A stretch of DNA of 46,198 bases from Verrucomicrobium sp. (GTDB lineage: Bacteria > Verrucomicrobiota > Verrucomicrobiia > Limisphaerales > UBA9464): assembly GCA_021298285.1 (NCBI GenBank), contig JAJTFN010000020.1:1-46198 (forward strand), given 5' to 3'. A program made the translations under genes and the position numbers. This document shows positions 16,421-24,300 of the stretch, one piece after another; the first letter of the stretch is position 1; each line of letters starts with the position of its first letter. Below the pieces are notes generated by a model that was given only the letters and a program-made list of their open reading frames with translations, did not search any database and was not told where the DNA came from.

Positions 16421-18040
16421 ATGCCTTGGCCGCAACCCCTCGATCCCCTGGGAAATCCATGGCTGTCCACGCTGGTGGCGGCCATCCCCGTGGTGCTGCT
16501 CCTCGGCCTCGTGGCCTCCGGCCGGGTGAAGGTGGGACTTGCGGCGGTGCTGTCGCTGGGGTCGGCGCTCGGCGTGGCCCTGCTGGCCTTCCGCATGCCG
16601 GTGCCCGCCGCGCTGGGGGCCGCGGCCTACGGCACCGCCTACGGCCTGTTCCCGATCGGGTGGATCGTCCTGAACGTGATGTTCCTGCACGCGCTGACCG
16701 TGCGGTCCGGCCGCTTCCAGGACCTCAAGGGGCAGTTGCTCCGCCTGGCACCCGACCCGCGCGTGCAGGTGATCCTGATCGCGTTCTGCTTCGGTGCCTT
16801 CATCGAGGGTGCGGCCGGGTTCGGCGCCCCGGTGGCCATCACCGCGGCGCTGCTCATCGAACTGGGGTTCTCGCCGATCCACGCCAGCGGGCTTTCGCTG
16901 ATCGCCAACACGGCCCCGGTGGCCTTCGGCAGCATCGGCATCCCGATCACCACGCTGGCGCAGGTGACCGACCTGGACGTGCTCAAGCTCTCGGCGATGG
17001 CCGGTCGCCAGTTGCCGGTCTTCTCGGCGATCATCCCGCTCTGGATCGTCGGGGCCATGTCGGGCTGGCGCGGGATCCGGGAGGTGTGGCCGGTGGCCCT
17101 CGTGGCCGGAGGAAGCTTCGCCGGGATGCAGTATCTGGTGAGCAACCACCATGGACCGTGGCTGGTGGATTCGATCTCGGCCCTGGTGAGCCTCGCGGCG
17201 GTCCTGGTGCTGCTCCGGTGGCGGCGGCGCCGCGGCTCTCCGACGGTGCCGGCGACGACCGGAACCCCGGCCGTCGCCGGGCCGTGGTGGCGTCCCTGGG
17301 TCCCCTGGTTGCTCCTGACGGCGGCGATCTTCCTCTGGGGCACCCGACCGGTGAAGGAGGCCATGGATCGGGTGGCGTCCCCGGTGTTCCAGGTGCCTGG
17401 CATCCACCAGCAGGTGATGCGGACACCCCCGGTCGTGCCGGTCGCCAAGCCCGAGAAGGTCGAATGGCGCGGCAACGTCCTGTCGGCGACGGGCACCGGC
17501 ATCCTCGTCGCCGCGGTCGCCAGCGGGTTCCTGATGGGATTCTCGCCGAGCCGGATGCTGCGGATCTGGTGGGAGACCCTCCTGGCGGTGCGGCAATCGC
17601 TGGTGACCATCGCGGCGATGCTGGCCCTGGGCAACGTCACGAAGTTGTCCGGGGCCGATGCGACGCTGGGCGTGGCCCTCGCCAAGACGGGCGTCCTGTA
17701 CCCGTTCTTCGGCACGCTCCTGGGATGGCTGGGCGTGGCCCTGACCGGCTCGGACACCGCCTCGAACGTGCTGTTCGGGTCGCTCCAGCGGATCACGGCC
17801 GAGCAGTTGGGGTTGAGCCCCTACCTCATGTGCGCGGCCAACTCGACCGGCGGAGTCATGGGCAAGATGGTCGATGCCCAGAGCATCGTGGTGGCCGGTG
17901 TGTCCGCACGGGCCGAGGGGCAGGAGGCCGGCATCCTGCGGTTCGTCTTCTGGCACTCCCTGGTGCTGGCCGCGCTCATCAGCGCCTGGGTGGCCGCCCA
18001 AGCCTATTGGCCTCCGCTCCAGGCCACGGTGGTTCGTTGA
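16421..18040 (+). CDS. lctP: L-lactate permease (LctP family)
   Basis: This lactate/glycolate:proton symporter of the inner membrane imports lactate for oxidation. Its 539 residues match the usual length for the family (about 530-560). The N-terminus MPWPQPLDPLGNPWLSTLV is typical and supports the ATG at 16421, although no ribosome-binding site is near. Family blocks include FCFGAFIEGAAGFGAPVAIT, the SLIANTAPVAFGSIGIPI segment and, near the C-terminus, LTGSDTASNVLFGSLQ and NSTGGVMGKMVDAQSIVVA. There are about 12-13 hydrophobic helices, with a charged cytoplasmic loop near residues 260-285 (RWRRRRGS). No lactate dehydrogenase gene lies nearby. It is convergent with msrP. Confidence 0.95.
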   Translation: MPWPQPLDPLGNPWLSTLVAAIPVVLLLGLVASGRVKVGLAAVLSLGSALGVALLAFRMPVPAALGAAAYGTAYGLFPIGWIVLNVMFLHALTVRSGRFQDLKGQLLRLAPDPRVQVILIAFCFGAFIEGAAGFGAPVAITAALLIELGFSPIHASGLSLIANTAPVAFGSIGIPITTLAQVTDLDVLKLSAMAGRQLPVFSAIIPLWIVGAMSGWRGIREVWPVALVAGGSFAGMQYLVSNHHGPWLVDSISALVSLAAVLVLLRWRRRRGSPTVPATTGTPAVAGPWWRPWVPWLLLTAAIFLWGTRPVKEAMDRVASPVFQVPGIHQQVMRTPPVVPVAKPEKVEWRGNVLSATGTGILVAAVASGFLMGFSPSRMLRIWWETLLAVRQSLVTIAAMLALGNVTKLSGADATLGVALAKTGVLYPFFGTLLGWLGVALTGSDTASNVLFGSLQRITAEQLGLSPYLMCAANSTGGVMGKMVDAQSIVVAGVSARAEGQEAGILRFVFWHSLVLAALISAWVAAQAYWPPLQATVVR

Positions 18041-18070
18041 GGCCGTCCGGTGGCCGGCGTGAGGTGCCGG

Positions 18071-18109
18071 ACTGGTGTGCCGGTTCGATGGTCCGGCATG
18101 ACCACCAGT
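18071..18109. terminator. Possible bidirectional terminator hairpin between lctP and msrP
   Basis: ACTGGTG-TGCCGG (18071-18083) pairs with CCGGCA-CACCAGT (18093-18109) apart from a 4-base bulge, around a 9-base loop, in the short gap between two convergent genes. The position and stem favour a transcription end. There is no U-run on either strand, so a classical intrinsic terminator is not shown. Confidence 0.35.
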
Positions 18110-18124
18110 CGCCGCGCCTCGGGC

Positions 18125-19093
18125 TCAGACCTTCCGGTTGGGATACAGCTTGCCAACCAACGGGGCGTAGCCGTTGAGGTACAAGGTCGGGATGCGTTCC
18201 CCGGTGTCCACGACCCGCTCGGTGGCCTGGCTCCAGCGGGGGTGGGGCACCTGCGGATCGACGTTGGACTCGAAGGGGTACTCCCGCGGGTTGAGCGTCT
18301 CCCAGAGGGTCGAGGGCTGCTTGCTGGTGAATTCGATGCGGACGATGCTCTTGATGCTCTTGTAGCCGTACTTCCAGGGCACGACCAGGCGCACCGGCGC
18401 CCCGTTCTGCTTGGGCAGGGCCTTGCCGTAGATCCCGGTGGCCACGAAGGACAAGGGGTGCATCGCCTCGTCCAGCCGGAGGCCCTCGGTGTAGGGCCAC
18501 GGATAGTCGGGCATGCGGGCGATCCCGGGCATCTCCTCGGGCCGCAGCACGGTGGTGAAGGCCACGAACCGGGCCTCGGGCTTCGGCTTGGCCCGGGTGA
18601 TGAGCTCGGCCAGCGGGAAGCCGTTCCATGGAACCACCATCGACCAGGCCTCGACGCAGCGGAACCGGTACACCCGCTCCTCCTGTGGGAAGCCCGCCAG
18701 CAGGTCCGGGAGTCCGAGCTTCATGGGTTTCTCGCACAGGCCGCCAACGTCGATGGTCCAGGGGTCGGTGCGGAACTTCCCAACCAACTCGCGGACGCGG
18801 GTCTTGGTGGTGCTGAACTCGTAGTAGTTGTTGTACCCGATGGCCACCGACTCGTCCGACAGCCGCAGGGTCGGGTTGTGCTCCGGGTTCCGGGAACCTG
18901 GGTTGAACGCCGGCCCCTTGGGGGATGATCCCGCCTGGGGAGCCGCCTGGGATAGGGCCGGGAGGCCGACCGCCAGGCCTCCGCCGACGAAGCCGAGGGC
19001 CCGGAGGAACTCCCGTCGGCGGTGGTAGACGGACTCCGGGGTGATGGCACTTTCGGGCAGGTGCCATGGGGGACGCACGATCACATGGGCCAT
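18125..19093 (-). CDS. msrP: Protein-methionine-sulfoxide reductase catalytic subunit MsrP (YedY)
   Basis: This periplasmic molybdopterin enzyme repairs oxidised methionine residues in envelope proteins. Its 322 residues compare with 334 in E. coli. A twin-arginine signal (RRREFLRALG, Arg25-27) fits export of a folded Mo-cofactor enzyme. The Mo-ligand cysteine is C146 in YRFRCVEAWSMVVPW. Other family segments are the Asn/Tyr-rich NNYYEFSTTK block, TDPWTIDVGGLCEKP and PWKYGYKSIKSIV. The normal membrane heme partner MsrQ is not adjacent, so electrons must come from elsewhere. The symporter gene lies 120 bases upstream on the same strand. Assignment is secure from motif order. Confidence 0.95.
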   Translation of the reverse strand: MAHVIVRPPWHLPESAITPESVYHRRREFLRALGFVGGGLAVGLPALSQAAPQAGSSPKGPAFNPGSRNPEHNPTLRLSDESVAIGYNNYYEFSTTKTRVRELVGKFRTDPWTIDVGGLCEKPMKLGLPDLLAGFPQEERVYRFRCVEAWSMVVPWNGFPLAELITRAKPKPEARFVAFTTVLRPEEMPGIARMPDYPWPYTEGLRLDEAMHPLSFVATGIYGKALPKQNGAPVRLVVPWKYGYKSIKSIVRIEFTSKQPSTLWETLNPREYPFESNVDPQVPHPRWSQATERVVDTGERIPTLYLNGYAPLVGKLYPNRKV

Positions 19094-19213
19094 GGGGGGA
19101 AGATGGCGTCCCGGGACGGTTTTGCACGTCTCTTTCTGGGCCGATCGGGCCGGCGCGCTCGCCGGTCACCCGGGCGCGCCAACGCCGCGGTCGGCTCCGG
19201 GGGGCACGGCCCA

Positions 19214-20695
19214 TCAGGCCGGGGACCCGGCCGTGGATCCGTCGGTGGCCACGCGGGCCACGGTGACGGCGCCCAGGCCGGTCAGCAGGGCGTTGAGCAG
19301 CAGCAACTCGAAGCCGAAGCGATACCCGCCGAACCACCGGGTCGACTGGTGGTCGAGGATCGCACAGAGGGCGATGGCCCCGGCACCCACCCACGGCAAC
19401 CGGTCGCCGCGCAGGCGCACCCGGGTTGCCAGACCGAGCGTGAAGAGGCCCAGGAGCGGGCCGTAGGTGTAGCTGGCGAGCTTGAGCACCAGATCGATGA
19501 CCGCGTAGCGCGCGGCGAGGGTCTGCAGCAGGCAAAGCGTCAGGAACAGGACACCGGCAAAGATCACGTGGACGCGGCGCCGGGTGTGGGCGATGGCCTC
19601 CTGCGACAGGTCGCGTCGGCGCTCGAAGCCGAGGAAGTCCACGCAGACGCTCGTGGTGAGGGAGGTGAGCACCGAATCGGCGCTGTTGAACGTGGCCGCC
19701 GTCAGCCCAAGCACGAAGACGATCGCCGCCGGGGTGCCCAGATGGCCCAGCGCGATGCGTGGGAACAATTCGTCGGTGCGGGCGGGCAGGGGGATGCCGC
19801 GAGTCTCGGCAAAGCGGAGGAGCAGCGCCCCGAGGACAAGGATCGCGAGGGTCACCAGGACCATGACGGGCGTGAAGAGCCAGAGGTTCCGTCGTGCCTC
19901 GGGCAGGGTGCGGCAGGAGAGCGTCTTCTGCATGTTGTTCTGGTCGAGGCCGGTCATGACCACCGCCAGCGCCGCGCCGCTGACCAACTGCTTCCAGAAG
20001 AAGCCCGGGGAGCGCCAGTCCCCGTTGAACACGGTGGTCTCCGGGCCTGCGGCGAGATTGCGGATCATCTCGGACGGGCCCCAGTCCAGGGCCGACAGGA
20101 GGGCGCCGATGCTCAGCATCACGCCCAGCACCAGGAAGCCGCTCTGGAAGAGGTCGGTCCAGACCAGGGTCTGGATGCCGCCTCGCAGCGTGTAGACCAG
20201 GATCAGCAGCACGGCCGTGCCCGAGGTGATCCAGAAAGGGACGCCCCATCCCTGGAAGACGAAGGTCTGGAAGACCGTCACCGCCAGGTAGAGACGGGCC
20301 GCCGACCCCAGCACCCGGGAGACCAGAAAGAAGCCGGAGCCGGTCCGTTGGGCCATGCCGTCGAAACGCTGGCCGAGGAACTCGTAGATGGAGGTCAGGC
20401 GCAGGCGGTAGTACTGGGGCAGGAGCACCCCGCCGATCACCGCGTAACCGACGCAATAGCCCAGGACCAGCTGCAGGTAGCCGAACCGGTCGCTGGCCAC
20501 CTTGCCGGGCACCGAGAGGTAGCTCACCCCGGAGAGTGTGTCCCCGATCAGTCCGAGCGCCACCCAGACCCAAGGTGAGCGTCGGTTGCCGGTGAAATAC
20601 CCGGCGTTGTCGGCACGGCGCCCGGTCCACCAGGCCAGCGTCAGCAGGCCCGCGAAGTAGGCGCCGACGCAGGCGAGGATGGCGGCCGGTTGCAT
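19214..20695 (-). CDS. Sodium:solute symporter (SSS/SLC5 family)
   Basis: This 493-residue inner-membrane Na+-coupled transporter has about 13 hydrophobic helices. N-terminal features fit the family: TGRRADNAGYFTGNRRSPWV followed by GLIGDTLSGVSYLSVPG. A central block (GVMLSIGALLSALDW, then FNGDWRSPGFFWKQLV and MTGLDQNNMQKTLSCRT) and the Na+-site region AATFNSADSVLTSLTTSV are also conserved. The substrate cannot be assigned; PVC genomes carry many such paralogues, often for sugars or carboxylates. It is divergent from the CII-like gene and lies upstream of msrP. No regulatory gene of its own is evident except possibly that CII-like neighbour. Confidence 0.92.
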   Translation of the reverse strand: MQPAAILACVGAYFAGLLTLAWWTGRRADNAGYFTGNRRSPWVWVALGLIGDTLSGVSYLSVPGKVASDRFGYLQLVLGYCVGYAVIGGVLLPQYYRLRLTSIYEFLGQRFDGMAQRTGSGFFLVSRVLGSAARLYLAVTVFQTFVFQGWGVPFWITSGTAVLLILVYTLRGGIQTLVWTDLFQSGFLVLGVMLSIGALLSALDWGPSEMIRNLAAGPETTVFNGDWRSPGFFWKQLVSGAALAVVMTGLDQNNMQKTLSCRTLPEARRNLWLFTPVMVLVTLAILVLGALLLRFAETRGIPLPARTDELFPRIALGHLGTPAAIVFVLGLTAATFNSADSVLTSLTTSVCVDFLGFERRRDLSQEAIAHTRRRVHVIFAGVLFLTLCLLQTLAARYAVIDLVLKLASYTYGPLLGLFTLGLATRVRLRGDRLPWVGAGAIALCAILDHQSTRWFGGYRFGFELLLLNALLTGLGAVTVARVATDGSTAGSPA

Positions 20696-20780
20696 GGAGT
20701 CCAGACAACCACGGGCGAAGCCCGCCGGGCACGCCGAAAGTCGGGCCCATCTTTCCCGGCTTCCCAGGCGAGGCGCCCGG

Positions 20781-20791
20781 CTGGTAACCAG
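20781..20791. promoter_or_regulatory. Palindrome directly upstream of the CII-like regulator gene
   Basis: CTGGT-A-ACCAG is a perfect inverted repeat with 5-base arms, ending 5 bases before the ATG at 20797, in the 101-base divergent spacer between the symporter gene and the HTH gene. Its place suggests an autoregulatory operator. It is short enough to arise by chance. Confidence 0.25.
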
Positions 20792-20796
20792 ACGTC

Positions 20797-21267
20797 ATGC
20801 ACTCCTATCAGGTGATCCGGGAAGTCCTGCAGTCCACCAGCGCGAAGCAGATCGCCGCCGACCTGGGGCTGTCGTTGTCGCTGATCTACAAGTGGGCCGA
20901 GAAGCCGGACCCGGACGCGGCGACGGCGTCGCACAACCCGCTGGACCGGATGGATCAACTGGTCAAGAGCACCCGCGACCTGCGGCTCGTCCACTGGCTT
21001 TGCCAGCGGGCGGGTGGGTTCTTCATCCGCAACCCGAAGAACCACCACACCCACCCCGAGCACCTGATCCCGGCCACCAACGGCGTCGTGCAGGAGTTCG
21101 CCGACCTCCTGGCCGTCATCGCCAGCGCGGCGTCCGACAACCGCATCGACCCCGAGGAGGCCGTGAAGATCCGCAGGCGGTGGGAGGAGCTGAAGCGCTC
21201 GACCGAGACCTTCGTGGCCTGCTGCGAGGCCGGCAATTTCCACGACCTCGGCAAGGACGCGGCCTGA
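20797..21267 (+). CDS. HTH protein resembling phage CII-type regulators
   Basis: This 156-residue soluble protein has an N-terminal helix-turn-helix, STSAKQIAADLGLSLSLIYKW (about 14-34), followed by a stretch resembling phage regulatory CII proteins (PF06892-like): ASHNPLDRMDQLV, VHWLCQRAGGFFI. The C-terminal half is helical and charged (EAVKIRRRWEELKRSTETF). There is no other phage gene around, so it is probably a domesticated or chromosomal regulator rather than part of a prophage. It is divergently transcribed from the sodium:solute symporter, which it might control. A palindrome lies immediately before its start. It is convergent with the giant exoprotein gene. The family call is moderate; the DNA-binding fold is more secure. 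Confidence 0.72.
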   Translation: MHSYQVIREVLQSTSAKQIAADLGLSLSLIYKWAEKPDPDAATASHNPLDRMDQLVKSTRDLRLVHWLCQRAGGFFIRNPKNHHTHPEHLIPATNGVVQEFADLLAVIASAASDNRIDPEEAVKIRRRWEELKRSTETFVACCEAGNFHDLGKDAA

Positions 21268-21305
21268 TCCCGGGGCAGCCCGTGTGGCCCGGAACGGGTC
21301 GCGGA

Positions 21306-24300
21306 TCACCGGACCCAGAGCACGCGGTAGAAGCGCGTGAGGTCGGGGAGCGGTTCCGGGGGTGCGGGGGACGGGGGCACCCGGGGAGGTGCCAGCGGTC
21401 GACGGCGGACTTCGTCGCGGGGAGCCGGTCCCTGCTCGAGGACCGTCCAGACGGGATCGCCCAGGCGTTCGGTGGCCTCCACGCGGTAGGTCTCGCCGGA
21501 AATGGTGCTCCACTCGAGCATCGGTCCGTCGGGCGTCGCCGCGACCGAGGCCCGGAACGGATCCGCCCAGCCGGGAGTTCCATGGTCGGACAGGCTCGGC
21601 AGCCAGCGTCGTCCCTCGCCGAGGTAGGCGTTGACCGCCTCCCGCCCCACCGGAGGGCTGGCCGGTTCGGACAGCACCAGGGACCTTCCTCCCCCATCGG
21701 CCCGCACCGGCCATGGGGACCGGGTGCCGAAGGTGAACGCCCAGAGTTCCGCGCCATCGGCTCCGAGCAACGCGATGCGTTCGCCCGCATTGTCCAGCGC
21801 CCCGACCCACGGTCCGAGGGTGCGGATGCCCGCCCGGGCGCCGGCGGAACCGGGTGCCAGGTAGCGGGCGGCGAAGCCGATCGGATCACGCACCGCCACC
21901 AGGGATGCTCCCGGGGCCAGCATCAGGCCTTCGGGGAAGACCAATCCGATGCCGCCGGACAGGGCGCAGCGCGAGAGGTCGAGCGGATCGTTGCTGAGGT
22001 TGCGCAATTCGATGAACTCCGACTCGCCTCCCGTTGACGGGTTGTAGTGGATCTCGACGGGCAGCAGGTCCCCGGGTGCGGGTCGACGCGGCGCCTGCAG
22101 GCGGAAGGTCGCGGCATCCACGGCCGACCAGGCCCCTGCGGCAGACCGGACCCGGGTGGTGAGGGTCACCTCCGAGGCGACGGTCACCGCGTCGGGGATC
22201 CATGGCTTGGCGGCCGGAGAGACGGCCCCGCCGGGCAGGCGCGGGTCGCTGCCGTCGAGGGTGTAGAAGATGGTGCCGGCGGGGGCGCTCAACCGGGGAC
22301 GGTAACCTGCGGCCACCGTGCCTCCCCGCACCTCGAACTTTGGCGGATCGAAGCTCGGGTAGAGGCCCCGGGAGCGCCATTGGCCCAACAACGTGGCCGT
22401 GCGCCTCGGGAACAACTGGCTGCGGATGGTGGCCGCAGCCCCTTCCCAGGTGGCCGGGGTGCGCTGGTTCCAGCGGGCGGACTCGGCCACCAGGCTGTCG
22501 GCGATCTCGCGCATCCGGAGGTCCAGTCGCCTGTCCAGCGCACCGGGGGTGAGCGCGCCGTCGTTGAAGAAATGCCGGTGGATCCGGTCGGCCAGCAGGG
22601 TGCGGAAGTCCGGATGCCCCTCGCGGACCAGCGCCCCGAAGAACCCGCCGGGCCCCTCGCGATCGGTCCGGTTCAGCGTGAGCGCGCTGGTGCGCAGGAA
22701 TCCGTCGGCGTCGGCGATCCAGAACTTGAAGCCGCTGCCCGGTTCCAGCGGTCCGCAACTGCGGAACTCCGATTCGCAGTCGCCGTAGGTCCACAGCAGC
22801 ATGAAGTCGATGAGGTGGGCCACGTCGAGGCGGGCGCGCACCCGCTCGTAGCTGTTGCGGTCGCCCCGGGCGCGTTCCCACGGATCCAGATTCGGCGGCT
22901 CCGGCGCGCCGATGACGAAATCGTCGGTCACGTTGTCGTTGCCCATGACCGCCCCGTAATCGTCGCGGGATCCGCCGAGGTAGACGGCCAGGAAGCGTTC
23001 CGAGAGCAGTTCCCGGCAGTCGTACTGCCCCCAGTAGGCCCCGTTGACGTACACGTGGACGAAGCGGCCGTGGGGATTGAGGCTGCCCATGTCGAGCATG
23101 CTGTCCTCGACGAAACGACCGGCCATGTAGAAGCCGCGCTCGGACATGTCGTGGGATCCGGATCGCAGGTCGAGCTGGTCGAAGGAACGCACCGGTGTCC
23201 GTCCGTGGTCGAAGCCGTCGAAGAGCGGGGTCCGGATGGCGTCGTCGCCATACCGGTTGCGGCATTTGACCCGGAAGCTGCGCTTGGCGAACGACGTCCA
23301 GGCGTTGCCGAAGCGCGAGAGTCCGCAGTTGACGTGCACCGATTCCCGGCCGTCGGGCCAGAGGATCTCGAACGACCCGGGCTTCTCCTCGTATTCGGGC
23401 TGCCCCGGCAGCGACAGGGCGATGGTGGGGATCGCCCGAAGGCCGGTCCGGAGCCGTGCGGCCAGCGCGGCGTTCTGGGTGATCGTGCGGTTCATCGACG
23501 GCGAGGCGACCACGTCCTCGACGAACACGAAGGTGCGGGTCTGCAGCGGCGAGGGGCGGGCACCGGCTCGGACGGCCCGGGCCCGGACGGACATCGTCCG
23601 CGCCACGTCGAGCCCGTTGGAGTAGACGAGGCTCGGTTCGGTGCCGTTGGTCGAATAGAGGATGGTCGACCCCGGGTCGGGGGCGGTCAGCACCAGGCGG
23701 AAGGCTTGGTTGTGGAAGCCCCGGGGGTGGCTCCACTCGGGGGCACGGACCCAGCCCTCATGGGACGCCGCCACGTTCGGGCGGCCGGGCGTCGGGTCGA
23801 GCATCCGCCACTGGCCGGCCAGATCGCGGCCGTATGCCAGGTCGTCGCCCAGCGCGGGGTAGTCGACCCGCTGGGTGGGTTCGCCCGAGGCGGCGGGCGG
23901 CACCAGCAGCAGGACGCCGCCGGCGCGGGACAGGCGGAAGCCCACATGGAGGTCTCCCGAGGAGTCGAGGCCGCGGTCGCTGCCCGATGCGAAGAGCACC
24001 CGGGACTGGTGGGGCTCGAGGACCCACCGGGGGAAGGTCCATTTGCGGGGCCTGGCCAGATCGTCGCTCAGGCTCCAGCCCGCGAGGTCCACCGGCTGGT
24101 TGCCCGGGTTGCGCAGTTCGATCCAGTCGGTGGCGTCGCCCGAGGCGGTGGCCATCGAGAAGCGGTTGGCCGCGACCAACTCGTCCAGGCGCACCGGCAG
24201 CGGAGAGCCGGGCACCTCCACGGAGGCGGCGCGGATGAACATCCCGGCGGTGTTGGAAGCCACCAGCAGGTATTCGGTGGAGGTTGCGGGCGTGAGCCGG

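Noticed and set aside
17979-20798. A 939-codon minus-strand open frame
   Set aside because: It overlaps msrP and the symporter on the same strand in another frame; Arg/Pro/Gly-rich and without domains.
20797-21267. Prophage remnant
   Set aside because: Only one CII-like gene is present; no integrase, att-like repeats or structural phage genes flank it.
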